Origin: Suillus spraguei
Lineage: Eukaryota; Basidiomycota; Agaricomycetes; Boletales; Suillaceae
Direction of reading: 5' to 3'
DNA length: 64,000 nucleotides
Assembly: GCA_016800925.1 (NCBI GenBank)
Contig: JABCPU010000283.1
Coordinates: 24,783 to 88,782, forward strand
Below are positions 12,246-23,254 of the stretch, in pieces; position 1 is the first letter of the stretch; each line of letters begins with the position of its first letter. The notes beneath the pieces are model-generated. The model searched no databases. It saw only the letters and a program-made list of their open reading frames with translations, and was not told the origin of the DNA. The position numbers and the translations under genes are program-made.

Positions 12246-12249
12246 CCAA

Positions 12250-12806
12250 CTTCATTTGTCATGATGTCATTTTTTATTTCAGTCTTACCTTAGTATGGAA
12301 TAAAAGGCCAATAAATCTACAATGTTCTTGATTTCACACATACAGCTTTCCAATGTGTAGATAGATAAAGGATTTTTATCAACAATAAATTGTGTCTTTA
12401 CCCAGCATACTCGCACGCGCACTACGTGACCTGTTATCTTCACCCAAATGACATTCAATTGTTGAAGGCAAATTGCATAAAATATTAGTATTTATATTGA
12501 ATGTCCTGTACAAGGTATACACATCATTTTCATTTTTATAATTTACATTTATCACAAAATACATGACTTGTTTCATAGATGGTAAGTCTGCTGGTGAAAG
12601 TCAGTCTGACATCAGTCAAGGTCAGTATAGCGTCAGTCAAAGTCAGCCTCATAAATGTACGTCAATGTCAGTCTAATGTCAGTCTCAGAGATGTCCATCA
12701 AGGTCAGTCTAATGTCAATCAAGGTCAGTCTAATGTCAATCAAGGTCAGTCTAATGTCAGTCAAAGTCAGTGATTTATTGTTTATGTAATATAAATTAGG
12801 TTCCAG
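12250..12806 (+). repeat. 3'-flank dispersed repeat with 21-bp tandem units
   Basis: Starts in the likely 3' UTR (AATAAAAGGCCAATAAATCTAC at about 12298) and ends at ATAAATTAGG near 12803. The reverse complement lies at 49684-50100 with the same order, including AATAAAAGGCTAATAAATCTAC and GTCAGTCAAAGTCAGT. Inside it, 12594-12772 is a tandem array of GGTCAGTCTAATGTCAATCAA (21 bp; three clean and several degenerate units). Similarity stops sharply at both sides, as expected for the end of a mobile element. Confidence 0.7.
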
Positions 12807-12979
12807 TCAATGACAGACTCATCCTTTGAATTTTACTACCGATATCACTTAATAAAAAGTTCACCCCTTGATTTGGACGCAATGAGTTTGCATATATTTG
12901 TACCCACAAAAAAACCTCTGAATATTCTCAAAATATGTGTTTGCTGAGTGATTTGTCACATTAGTTATTCTATGATATC

Positions 12980-13324
12980 ATGTCTCCACACCTCACGGAA
13001 CAGGTAAGAGAGAGGATTATTATCTGGCATTTTCAGCAACAGAAGACAATTGCCGAAATAGCTCAACTTGCTGGGTGTAGTCAGCGAAGTATCTACAAGA
13101 TTTTGACACTTCACCGAGATTTTGGGCATACAAGAAATCCATTTGCTCATCGTTGTGGCAAGCCTCATATCCTTAACCAACAGGACCTCTCATTTATCAC
13201 ATCCATTCTTGATGCCAACCCATCCCTGTTCCTCGGCAAAATCCAAGAGCAGCTGCTCGACAGTAAACTCCCTGTCATCAGTGTGAAGATAAGTGTTATG
13301 AACCTCCTCAATTTCAGCATGTGA
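12980..13324 (+). pseudogene. Transposase N-terminal fragment (homeodomain-like HTH)
   Basis: A 114-codon frame from an ATG. It opens with MSPHLTEQVRERII, then an HTH region IAEIAQLAGCSQRSIYKIL, then a basic Gly/Pro linker (HRCGKPHILN) and a second helical region (LSFITSILDANPSLFLGKIQEQLL). This order is typical of basidiomycete Tc1-like transposases with two N-terminal DNA-binding helices. Family similarity ends around codon 100; the catalytic domain, normally about 200 aa more, is missing. It lies 125 bp inside the left TIR of the 12855-14122 element. Confidence 0.7.
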
Positions 13325-13567
13325 ATGGTAGAAACGAGGAGGGTTAACACCTCCATCTATAAGACAATCAGCAACAAAACTAGTATTAGAACATGCCTTA
13401 CCAATCCATGCAGGACTCCTAAGCCAGCCATCTGATGGGCGAGACTCATGAGACAACGGGACATTCTCCTTGTTGGACAGGAATGTCCCATGGGGACGAG
13501 GAGTTGGTGACACCTCAGTCCATGATTCTGTCATCTCAGCGCACTGCATTGATCGAGAGAATAGCAA
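13290..13567 (-). other. Minus-strand ORF inside the chimeric element, unknown
   Basis: An open frame reading leftward, without similarity that I recognise. It has an acidic stretch near its end (ILDFAEEQG-like context) and overlaps the tail of the transposase fragment by some tens of bases. It may be a captured piece of host gene or a chance frame. No splice donor or acceptor was convincing. Confidence 0.25.
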
Positions 13568-14436
13568 GAGCTAATAAATGAGTGTGAGGATTGAGGGTGA
13601 CTTTTTTGCGAGGATTGGACTCACCTTATATATGGATGGCAAAACAATAAGATATATTCGAGCCTATACCATCGCAGGATATTGATAAGGTTAGCATTGT
13701 CAGCCAGTCAAATATAAATCATACCATACCTTGTAGAGACAAAGCTCATGTCCATAGGAAGGCCTTGTGGACAGCATAGTTCACCTGAATAGCGCGAAAA
13801 CCCTGTAGGGAAGGCAGCAAATTTGTGCAATGAGTCTACACAATCATATGACCCTACAAATCAGGCTGGAGCTACACTCCAATTAGGAGCCCAGTGCTTG
13901 ATTGACTACACCGGGACGTCACAAGCCCTAAGAATGAAGACTATCAGCTCAAAGGGGAACAAACAGAATACATACAATTGTTCAAGTTGAGGCTTGGCAT
14001 CCGATCGGCAGTGTGACAATGGCTGTTGTGGTTAGGGTTAGAGGTTTCGGTGGAGTACATTCAAATTTTACGCTCACTAAATATATGCAAATACGTTGCG
14101 TCCAAATCAAGGGTGAACTTTTTAATGCAAACGACTGTATTCAGCGCGCTCTTATCTTAGCAGGTCCCACACCCTTTGAAAACTCGCAGCCGGAGCCCTA
14201 GTGCTTCTTACAGACTAGATTGCCAGATCTCCGATAATCTGATCAGATATGATCCTTGTGCCATCTGCTTATCAGTATAAACATGTGGTTTTGGTGTGTT
14301 CGGTTCGAGGACGCACTTCAACACCTACAACTCATAGATGGACTCCCAACTTTGGACACACTAACTCAATGGTGAAGATCGGCAAGAGGTCAAACTGTGG
14401 ATGGTGGTAGGATCACTTCGTGGAACACCCAGGTTA

Positions 14437-15098
14437 TGCCACTAAAGAAGCAGCTTCAATTGTCAGCGGGAAGGCAAAAGTGATGTGTGCGAGGCGCTAT
14501 GAGCAGTGCATTGCACAAGCTCAGGCATTAGATGAGCAGCAAGTTCGTGCAGGCCAGCAAGATGCACTGAGGGATGAAGCAGCAATAGGCACTCGTATGC
14601 AAACCTATTGTGTTGCTTTTTCATCTCAATTTGCCCGAATTTTGCTTCTTGTGAACGTCTTTTCAGCACATTTGGCACAATTCTTACAAAATGGAGAAAT
14701 CGGCTCTCAACTGAGACCCTCACCCTTCTGGCGGAACTCAAATGTATGTTCATGAGGAGCATGTATGCAACAATGTCATCAAGAAATGGCTTCAGCGCAG
14801 GTACTGTAATTCTGGAGACACAGACAAAGCAGAGCCCATTCCAACAGCTCATGTGGTTGATGGTGATCCATTGGAAGAAAGTAGTGGACAAGAGCTGCGC
14901 AACCTCACCTTCGAGAGGCGCAGTATAAGTGAGGTTGCAGCAGACCTTATCCAAGCTGTTCAAGAGGAGGATATTTCTACAGTGGACTCACCGGTACCCA
15001 TCAGTGCTGATTCATTCTCTCGCATTACCATTAATGACTTACTTGACTATTCTTGCATTGAAGAATGGCTGGGATCTTTCTATAAAGTTGCCATCTGA
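14437..15098 (+). pseudogene. hAT transposase C-terminal dimerisation region, frameshifted
   Basis: The frame at 14608-14750 contains NFASCERLFSTFGTILTKWR and continues NRLSTETLTLLAELK, the hallmark of the hAT C-terminal dimerisation domain. After AELK the reading frame must shift to that of 14742-15098 (MYVHEEHV, then WLQRRY), which runs on through an acidic tail to a TGA. The upstream frame at 14420-14755 (Ala/Gln-rich) may be a further piece. The zinc finger and the catalytic core of hAT are not seen, so this is a truncated relic. No TIRs were found. Confidence 0.75.
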
Positions 15099-15603
15099 GG
15101 TTTAGACGCTGAGCTTGAGTTGTATGAGCTTCTTGACTTGGGTGCAGAGGGAATTGATGATTCGGACTGTTGGAATCCGAAGGATCTGAGAGGAAAGAGA
15201 CCGAAGGATCCGAGATAGGTATGAGCAGGAAGAGATAAGAAGAGTGGTCCGAGAGCAAGGCCAGAATGGCCAATAGCATGTGCCAGCGTGACAACATCGT
15301 CACACTGTGCAATATGCCATTTGATTTCGTTACGCTATGCAATATGCCGTTTTGATTAGTTGTATTTTCGTTGCTATTCCACTCACTTTATAGATGGTGC
15401 TAGGGTCCCTGCCAGAGTCATACAGGCCCCTGCTATCGTCCATCACTGCTACTGCCAAAATAACAAATACACCACTTACCGCGCATGAGCTCATCAGCCT
15501 GATAAGCGAAGAGTATGAGCATCGGCAGCTAAGTGACTGACGCCCTGGCCGGAAGGCAGGAAACAGTGCCCTGAATGCCAGAGAGGCAAAAGGCAAGGGA
15601 AGA

Positions 15604-15867
15604 GTGTCAGCTACCTCCAGTAAAAGTAACCCGGATATTACCTGCTTTAATTGCGACTGCAAGGGCCACTATAAGACCAACTGCTGGAGACCAGGAGGAG
15701 GAAAGGAGGGCCAGGGGCTGAATCAACAGTGGAAGAGAGGAGAGAGACCCCCCAAGCAGGCCGCAAACTCAGCAGCCGACTCCTCCAAACCTGCGGATCA
15801 ATACGCCGTTGTCATGTCAGACTTAGCCAGTGTGGCGAGGGACTTAAACGTACCAGTGGAGAGGTGA
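15604..15867 (+). pseudogene. Ty1/copia gag C-terminus with zinc knuckle
   Basis: Contains CFNCDCKGHYKTNC, a perfect CX2CX4HX4C knuckle that binds retroelement RNA, followed by a basic and Gln-rich stretch. The frame stops at TGA 15865-15867, but similarity to copia continues: a few codons on, AIVDS is the start of the aspartic protease active site. The upstream part (15330-15600) probably holds the rest of gag but is not clear. Confidence 0.75.
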
Positions 15868-15889
15868 GGTGCCATTGTAGACTCGCGAG

Positions 15890-16699
15890 GGAGAGTACCT
15901 GAGTGCAGAGTTTGACAACTACCTATCTCAGCATGGTATAGAGCGCCAGTTGACTGTACATGACTCACCTCAGCAGAATGGTGTAGCCGAGCACTTAAAT
16001 CAGACTCTGGTAGAGCACAGAAGGGCAATGCTTATCACCAAGGACCTCCCGAAGTTCCTCTGGGCGAAGGCCGTCAGTTATGCTACCTGGTTGAAGAATC
16101 GCCTACTGTCTAGAGTGACACCAGGCACCACGCCCTATGAGCTTGTCCGCAAGGCAAAGCCCAGCCTTGCACAGGCGCGCGAATTTGGATGTGCCGCCTA
16201 TGTCCACCTCTTGGGTGCCGGGAAACTCGAGCTGCGAGCGGAGGAAGGGGTTTTTGTGGGGGTGGATGCAGAGAGCAAGGGTTACCGTATCTACTGGCCA
16301 GAGAAATGGAGGGTGTCAGTGGAATGGAATGTGACCTTTGCCCCTACTGAGGTGACCGTTGCCCAGGATGTACTGAATGAGGGAGAGTCTAACACCACCC
16401 CAAACAGTAACAGCAACAATAACAACAACAATGATGTTACAGTTACTGAAGCTGACAATGCACCTACCGTTTAGCACATCCCAGTGCCACCATCCTCCAT
16501 CCCTACTCCAGAGCCGAGAGTAATGCACAGTAGGCCAGCCCCAGGTTACTATACCAGGCTCCAGAGCGGCCAGACGGCGACAGTTGCCATAGAGTCTCTG
16601 CTGGAGGTGTCAGAATTGGACCTTTTGGATGAGGTAACCCACCTAGAACGTGCCCTGGCTGCTGCCAAGCCAGAGCCCACCCTGCAGCCAGCAGGCTGA
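15890..16699 (+). pseudogene. Ty1/copia integrase C-terminal part and IN-RT linker
   Basis: From GEYLSAEFDNYLSQHGIE onward this is copia integrase, including SPQQNGVAEHLNQTL (catalytic Glu in VAE), LPKFLWAKAVSYATWLKN and GVFVGVDAESKGYRIYWP, the terminal integrase region. After a polymorphic Asn run and TAG (16472-16474) comes the linker to RT (16484-16699, APGYYTRLQSGQ). The protease body and the first two thirds of integrase are deleted: the protease DS codons are fused straight to the integrase GGEY motif at about 15890. RT and RNase H are absent on the right. Confidence 0.82.
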
Positions 16700-17005
16700 G
16701 TCATTGGTAGGAGAAATGGGTAGGGGAAATGAAGAAGAAATGGGAAGAAAATGAAGTTTCTTGTAAGAGGCGGCAGACTTTCCATAAGATGGGTGGGGGG
16801 ATGAAGAAGAAATGGAGGAAAGTGAATTTTCTCGTAAGGGGTGACGAACTTTTCATAAGATGAGTCGTTGGTAGCAGGACAAATGGGTGGAATGAAGAAA
16901 AAATGGGAGGAAAGTGAAGTTTCTCATAAGAGGTGATGAACTTTTTGTAAGATGAGTCGTTGGTAGTAGGAAAAATGGGAGGAACATAAAGTTTATTGAA
17001 GGGAA
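16698..17005 (+). repeat. Tandem repeat of about 90 bp
   Basis: Units start GAGTCrTTGGTAG at 16698, 16862 and 16954 (the last two 92 bp apart), with a shortened unit near 16787. Each holds AAATGGGnGGnAnGAAGAA, AGTGAAGTTTCTCnTAAGAGG and GATGAACTTTTnnTAAGATG. It directly follows the end of the copia linker frame and precedes a splice donor of the minus-strand MULE-like gene. Confidence 0.8.
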
Positions 17006-17019
17006 AGAAGTAGGCTTAC

Positions 17020-18392
17020 CTGATTTGATGGCGATGCAGAAGCTTCTAGAGCATCAATACGAGCGGTAGCCAAATGCCGCACAATTTTGTGGGGCCACTC
17101 GGATGCCACAGCCCTTGGTTGGCCAGCATCCTCAGGCTCACTATCGGAGACAAAAATGATGTCAGCTGCCTTGCACTTCTTTGTTAGTTGCAGCTGAGTG
17201 TCTATTGTGACAACGGCTGGATGAGACTTGGTGCTGCTGGCATCAGCAAGTTCTGCTGTGGGAATTGTGATGGTTGCAGGAGGGCAGGGCAGTGACGGCT
17301 ATGCATTTGAGGGTGTCTGAGGCTGGGAAAGAAGTTGTGGGTCAATGTTGAGTTCTTCAACTATTTTGGACCTAGCAGACTGCAAGGCAAGGTTAGCTAC
17401 ATCACTGTCAGCGCTTAGTGCCTCAAGCAACTTGGGACCAGTCAGATCAAGGTCTACTAGCGACTCTGAGTCTTCAGCCTTGATGTCGAGTAGCCCACCA
17501 AACGAGGAGGCAAAACTTGACGTGACGAGTCCGAAATGCTCATCTGATGGGATGTCCTTGAGCTCTGGCAGGCATCGCATGCCAGTGATCTTCTCTTCAA
17601 GTTGAAAATGATTGAATAGCTTTGCGATTTTGTCGACAAGGTGAATATGATAAGAGCCGTGAGTAGATGAGATGAGGCTGGATTTTTCAGCCTTGAAAAG
17701 GCAATGCAAATGTCTTGCCGAAGAACAAAGTCGTGACAAAGGCCTGTGAACATTATAATTCCACTGGTGTGCACACACTGGAGTGAGTTCCAGCCTTTGT
17801 GAGACCCCTCTACACATCTTCCATCCATTCATATATCCTGCCGTTCAAGGCAGCCTTTGCGCACATGCTTTAGCTGCTCTTCATGAACCTGAAATTGATG
17901 TTGTTAGTTTGAAAATAGCCTTCGCAAGGATGAACACTCACTTGGCATGCCCCCGTTGACCATACCATGCCTTCGCATACCCATTTCTCAAATGTGGAGG
18001 GTGAGCCTCGTCTCCTGCTCATTTTGGTCCCAGCACTTGGCTGGATTCCCGCCCTCCGCATGTGTCTTCAGTATACAAGCAGAGATCTCAGAGACTACCT
18101 CTTTCCAGTGGGGATTCTTGGAGGGATTGAGGATCGCACTCGTATATCTTGTTCTGTAGGATTAGCATGTAGATTAAATGGCAAAAAAAAGTGCTTACCT
18201 CATGATAAAATGCCAGACATTGAGTTTCATGGTAGCATCAGGGAAAACAGCAGTAACTATGTTGCGGATATGACAGCAGTTGTCAGCAACAAATATTTCA
18301 GGTGGAGAGACATGAAGCAAGTTGCATCGGGTCTTCAGACCTTCGAGAAGCTCGCTTATTTCGGCGTTTGATTGGCCATGACAGAAGCGCTA
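17020..18392 (-). pseudogene. MULE-like transposase family gene, broken
   Basis: Reading leftward from about 18392: an exon ending at 18199 holds VADNCCHIRNIVTAVFPDAT and then LNVWHFIMR, which fits the second-Asp and W-H motifs of MULE-type transposases. Introns are 18198-18154 (GTAAGC, 45 nt) and 17941-17889 (GTGAGT, 53 nt); a final donor GTAAGC lies at 17019. Other blocks are CWDQNEQETR, FEKWVCEGMVWSTGA, HVRKGCLER, EGSHKGWNSLQ and CHDFVLRQDI. Lesions: a frame slip with TGA before FEKW, TGA after LERQDI, a slip in the poly-A after FSRLK, and TAG after QTPSNA. The family is common in mushrooms; the assignment to MULE rests on motifs only. Confidence 0.6.
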
Positions 18393-18399
18393 ATGGTAG

Positions 18400-19367
18400 T
18401 GCATCAGTGAACTGAGAAAACATATCCGACATTTATTGATGATGATGAAAGAGCTCAGGTCCTAGTTTCTGCTATCATTGCTGGGTGCGAGGTATGCCAT
18501 CAGTGAATTGATGAACAAATTGAAATATCATATTAGGCTATGTATTTGTAATAATCACAACAATCTACGTAAATGTAGAGGGGGGACATCACTTTACTAA
18601 GGAAGGGTGAGTGAACAAAGTGTTTGATCAAGTTGTCCTAAGCTCAATGTACTATCTTTTACTTTGGTTGCCATGCAAAGGCATGATGTAGCTTAAGCCG
18701 ATGAAGTGAAATGCACGACCATAACTATCAAGACAAACCCAACAGTCACTATTGAGTATGGGTGCTAAATCATTTCATTACGCACTAATTTCTAAAATAA
18801 GACACCTGGTGCGCAAGCTGGAACTTTTTATATTCATTAAAAATTTCTTCTGTTAACTTTCAGTTGTTTAATACAAAGCATGAGGTTCATTTTTGACAAC
18901 ATACTGGCCTCATATAGTACAGTGCAATTCATTCTTACTTCGCAGACACTTGCCCAGGCTAACTGACACATCCTTTTTGTGCTTCAAGTACTGCAAGAAA
19001 AACTGTGGGCAATGCATGGCATTGAAGTGATGTCTGATGTTGCTTGTTGCGTCAAATTTTGAAAATTAGCGTGAGAGAGAATCTTCGAAAGCAGGTGGTG
19101 TGGACTGCGGAATTGAACCAGATATCACCAGACTGCCATCTTGTGTGATCAGCTTCAGCAAAGACAAATACCGACAACAACAATTATACCTCTGTGTCGC
19201 TGACACTTTATATACAAAAAATGGGTTGCAGAATAGTAATTTGCTGCTTGGAGCCTGGATAGCTGATTGATGGAGTTGGGAAGAGATAGTGAGGTATATT
19301 TAGTAGTCTATTCAGCGATGTATCACAAACCTTCGCTCAGCATGCAGCATCTTCAAAGAGTTGCAAA
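18400..19367. other. AT-rich interval without a recognised gene
   Basis: No long frame, tandem repeat or known motif was seen. The right-hand part of the MULE-like gene (its N-terminal exons) would be expected just above 18392 on the minus strand, but only short disconnected frames are present. Confidence 0.4.
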
Positions 19368-19447
19368 TTGGTTAAAATGTGTGTAGCTTTGATTATTAAC
19401 ATGAGGAAAGTCACACCTCGCACCATTGCTTACATTGCCTGTCAAGT
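19368..19447 (+). pseudogene. Short fragment resembling a mushroom DUF6698-type exon
   Basis: The segment RKVTPRTIAYIACQ ends exactly at a GTGAGT splice donor (19449-19454). It resembles a conserved stretch of a family expanded in Agaricomycetes, recalled as DUF6698 (V-T-x-R-x-I-A-Y-x-A-x-Q). Only about 20 residues are convincing, and no neighbouring exon was found. Low certainty. Confidence 0.3.
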
Positions 19448-19842
19448 GAGTATAATAATTGCCCTTCATCAGCAAACCAGAGGTGTACTTGACATCCCTG
19501 GACAACCCTGGACAGAGTCACAGAGCCCACAGCAAGGGTCCTCTCTGTACAGCCCTGTACAGAGTGTTAGGTACTTCAGACAATACAATACAGAGCACAA
19601 TTGGGTAGGCCAGACAGGAATATCACAGAATGCTCACAGAAAGTGCACAATAATTAAAACCAAACAAATCATCATTGTGTCGTACTACAAATAAATATCC
19701 TACGGAAATACTAAAACATGATCAGTCTAGTTGGAGTTTCAAGCCCCAATCATGGCGCCTGTTTGGATCATTGCGAGTCAGAATTCTGCACAGCCGTCAA
19801 CAAATAACACAAATTAAGAAAAGTATGTTTACATACAGTGGT

Positions 19843-20488
19843 TACTGTACTTGAGTGCTACTGATCTCGCCTAGAGCATTCCGAATACATATGATTTAGG
19901 ATATAAGCACCGCATACCCTGCACAATACAGTACCTGATTTTACCCCATTGCACGTACTATAGGTTTATTGTCTAGCTCTGGATCTACCCAGTAGTAGAC
20001 TTAGTCTGTAAAGTTCATTACCGCTTGTTAATCAATCTCGCTCTTTCACCGTTACCACTGGTATACCGCTGGACTCTTGATTGCTATTTTGACTGAACTT
20101 CTCCTGCACCGCTGCTTTACCGCTGAAAGTACCACAGCCTTCTTTATTGTTTCTTTGCACCACTCGCAACCCTACCGCTACAGCTGATATTATCACTCAC
20201 CATTGCTTGCTCGATGTTACTGTTACTGACTATATCTCAACCACGGTAGCACTGCTACATAAGACACTAGTCCTGGTGGCATCATCGCTGATCGTGGCAA
20301 CTTACTGCTGAATATGATGCTACTCAAGCTCACTGGTTTGACTTGGATCTAACTATACTAACAGGCATCCCCCTTTAGGGTTGAAAACTCTTGTTTCGCA
20401 AGTGAAGCAGACTAGACGGAGCGCAAGGCCACACATACTAACTTAGGAGGTAGTTTATCTACAGCCCAGGTTAGGTTGTATCTTTACA
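19843..20488 (+). repeat. L2-type LTR, 3' part, in front of a gypsy gag start
   Basis: Matches the right part of the L2 LTR at 27773-28715: GCTACTGATCTnGCCTAGnG, GGATATAAGCACCG, TCTAGCTCTGGATCTACCC, CCTTTAGGGTnGAA, and the terminal TTGTATCTTTACA. It is followed at once by ACTGGAGCCCACCGCGAGGG, a possible primer-binding region, since a near-identical string follows the L3 LTR at 25972. A short gag frame lies 110 bp downstream, so this was a 5' LTR. Confidence 0.75.
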
Positions 20489-20597
20489 ACTGGAGCCCAC
20501 CGCGAGGGGGTCCTTTGGTATAGTTTTGTTCTTGTCTTAATCGCTTACTGCATGCTTGTCACCGCAGTTATTACTGCACCACTACGCTACTGATAGT

Positions 20598-20783
20598 ATG
20601 TCTGACAGATTTTGCATGCCACTGCGCCGCACGGCAGCGGCACCATACTTTGATGGTAACCCAAGAGAATTGCTAATGTTCCTCGCTACTGTAGACGAGC
20701 TGGCAGACTTGGCTGGCATCGCTGATAAAGCACACATCAAGGTGGCTATACGCTACGCAGATCCTGACGAGGCAGAAGTATGA
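20598..20783 (+). pseudogene. Gypsy gag N-terminus, truncated
   Basis: Starts at ATG 20598 (MSDRFCMPLRR) and contains AAAPYFDGNPRELLMFLATV and IKVAIRYADPDEAEV, the start of a mushroom Ty3/gypsy gag. TGA at 20781-20783 falls where Trp is common in the family. Downstream similarity to gag is lost after a few codons, where the sequence passes into material shared with 38308-38420. Confidence 0.65.
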
Positions 20784-20934
20784 CGCTATTTTGCACTTGT
20801 ACCCAGAATGTGGTCCTATCATGTTCAACTGCACAGTTACTGCTGAAGCAGTCACTCCGCTGGCAGACCCCTATCAGGGAGACGCTATTGAGCACTCTGA
20901 TGCTGACGTACCGCAACAAGTTATGGCATTAGGA

Positions 20935-21957
20935 ATCATTACTGCTGAACAAGTATCGCTACCGCTCAAAGATACCGCACCACCGGCGGTTCAGCAATCA
21001 TTAATGGCACCAAGTACAGACAGCACTATGCTACCTACGCCACTACTGCTGTGACGAACAAACTCATGCTGAGCTTGAAACAGCACATTTTCATATAGGT
21101 GTCACACGGCTATCATTATCATTACCTTTCGGCTTCACTGTCACTTGCCATGACACTTTACCATGTGTTACCCCTATCTAATGGTATCGTTCTGCACTCC
21201 AGAAGCCTCATTGCAGCTTAGCGGCTGTACTGCAGCAACTTTCCCATGAAGCGGTGATCTTCGGCAATCTCCGTAAACCCATTTGGTATCCTCAAGCAAG
21301 ATTTACCATCCGTCCAATGTCCATCCAGTCTCGCCGGTACATTATGTTTTGTAAACTGAAGTGCAGTCTTATTACATGTCTGCTGCATGTTTATCCTATC
21401 CCTTCCGTTTCTGTAGCTATTCCTTAGTATAAAATTTCTAGGTACCTGTACTCGTTCCTCACTTCCCTCCTATAGTACACACAGTACTTAGGAATAGTCA
21501 CCATTACTGTCACTATAAATAAAGTCCTTTACCAAAGTCACTATCTCTAAGAATTGCCTTACTGCTGCACGCACTACCGCTCTTTACCACTTGCCCATGC
21601 TTCACTGCTACACTACCACTTGTTTTACCACAGAAGTTCCCACACTTACCGCAGTTTTACTGCTTGTACTACTGCAGTTTTACTGTTCACACTACCGCTT
21701 GCCTACCACATTCCCATGCTTACCGCTAGTTTTACCACAAGTTTCCCATGGACCGGAGGTCACTGCTAGCATCTTGCTATCTCCAACAGCATTCTTGCAC
21801 CACAGGTTGGGCATTATTGAACTATACTAACTTAGCATTCCCTTTAGGGTCGAACGTTCTTGCCTTCACAAGTGAAGTAGACTAGGTAGAGCGCAAGACT
21901 CGCATACTAGCTTAGGCCGTGGTTTATCTACAGCCCAGGCTAGATTGTATCTTTACA
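20935..21957 (+). repeat. L1 LTR (21050-21957) plus 115 bp of flank; inverted copy at 30190-31194
   Basis: L1 begins TGTGACGAACAAACTC at 21050 and ends TTTACA at 21957 (908 bp, TG..CA ends). It has an AATAAAGTCCTTTACC signal at about 21519. The 115 bp before it, encoding part of a short frame (DTAPPAVQQSLMAPSTDS), is repeated with it in inverted orientation at 31086-31194. A related LTR lies at about 40880-41620. Confidence 0.75.
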
Positions 21958-23254
21958 CTGCGTGAGGATACGGCACCCTTGCCAACCCAAGTGCTCGACA
22001 AAAATTTGTCCTTGAATAAACCACACTATACTGACGACACTACATTTTGCACCGTTTATACAGACAGCGACGCATACCGCTTGGTAGAAGAAACAGACGA
22101 AACAGCAATTGACTTGGTTAGCACTGACATTTTACTGACAGAACTCTTGACGGTCACAGAGCCTGAACGCTCTCAAGATGAAGTACCGCAGACCACTAGC
22201 GCTGATAGTGGAGAAGTTATGGAAGTAACACTGGAAAGGTATAGTATAGTAGAAGCACTGATGCATACAGCAGAAGCAACGTTTACCGCTCAGACTGTTA
22301 CTGCACGTTTACCACTGACACCTAAAGAAACATTCACCACAGGAGCTATTCAGCTGAACTCACAGACCACACGTGCCTACCACCATGTGTTGACCGTTGC
22401 GTTAGTATGCAAAGACGATGGTCTTACCAGGTCATACTGCACTCCTAGCCTTACCACGGCTAGAAGGTTTATTATTGGCTACTGGCATATGTTCTCGCAG
22501 CATATGACGAAGCCCAGCCTACTGCCCGCTAGTTGTCCGCCAACTATTGTCCCACAGTACTGCAGGCCATTGCACGCTTGCATAGCGCTACAGCAGTACA
22601 AATGCAGATCACGTGGTTTCCATTGCAAACAACGAAGCTAACCCCAGAAGTCAAGCATCAAAGACCCAAGCACGTATACCCGCCAGTGGAAACCCAACAG
22701 CATCATTCATTATCCTACCGCCACCGACATTCGCTAATACCACCCTCGTTACTTGATCATAAAAACAAAGAAAAGAATACCGCACACGTACAATAGTCTC
22801 TGTTTTACCCCGTGTTTTGTCCAGTGATCAGTTTCACACTTCAAATGCATGCCCACATGGCATCACTTACATACATTTAGCGCTAACGAGCGCACAGACT
22901 TTTATTATGGTACAAAGGACTATATCAATTGGACAAGGAATACCGTGCACCACTAAAGTACTATACACCTTTTTCTTCAAACATGTAGGCAGCACACTGC
23001 GCCCATTGATTGATTAGACAGGAGATATCATGCTGAAGCTTACCACGGCGGCAATACCGCAGGCATAGACAAAGATAGCGCAACAAAGAAGACAAGACAA
23101 GCGGAACCTTGCACAGACTTACAGTATCAGTTCAATTTTTGTTTACTGCAAGCGAGCGCTTACTATACGTTACCATTTACCTTAGGTGTCAAATGGACTA
23201 TGACTGGTGCTAGGACTTGGACATGGAGGCATTTGGACTTATTGGACCTCTATG
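21958..23254 (+). other. Retroelement internal sequence, unrecognised ORF (21919-22641) and a repeat
   Basis: A 240-codon frame rich in Thr, Leu and Ala runs from the LTR end into internal sequence. It resembles no domain that I know but has the same flavour as 38308-39096. The part from about 22500 to 23230 is repeated at 39240-39980 (GTCCAGTGATCAGTTTCACA, then TTTATTAnnGTACAAnGGAC). No RT or integrase motif here. Confidence 0.5.

Larger units (their letters stand above)
12855..14122 (+). mobile_element. Tc1/mariner-like element with TIRs (1,268 bp), chimeric interior
   Basis: The left end AAAAGTTCACCCCTTGATTT continues as GGACGCAA; the right end is its inverse with one base fewer. After a few mismatches the repeat goes on with TTGCATATATTT. 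Both ends are bordered by TA (12853-12854 and 14123-14124). It encodes only the N-terminal part of a transposase (12980-13324). No DDE motif was found in the remaining 750 bp on either strand. A minus-strand frame (13567 to about 13290) of unrelated look fills the middle, so this is a non-autonomous, rearranged element. Confidence 0.75.

Noticed and set aside
12594..12772. Possible CRISPR-like array
   Set aside because: Units are contiguous 21-bp repeats without unique spacers, and the genome is eukaryotic.
20489..20515. tRNA-primer binding site after the L2 LTR
   Set aside because: A conserved post-LTR string is present here and at 25972, but I could not match it to a specific tRNA end, so it is not annotated as a proven site.
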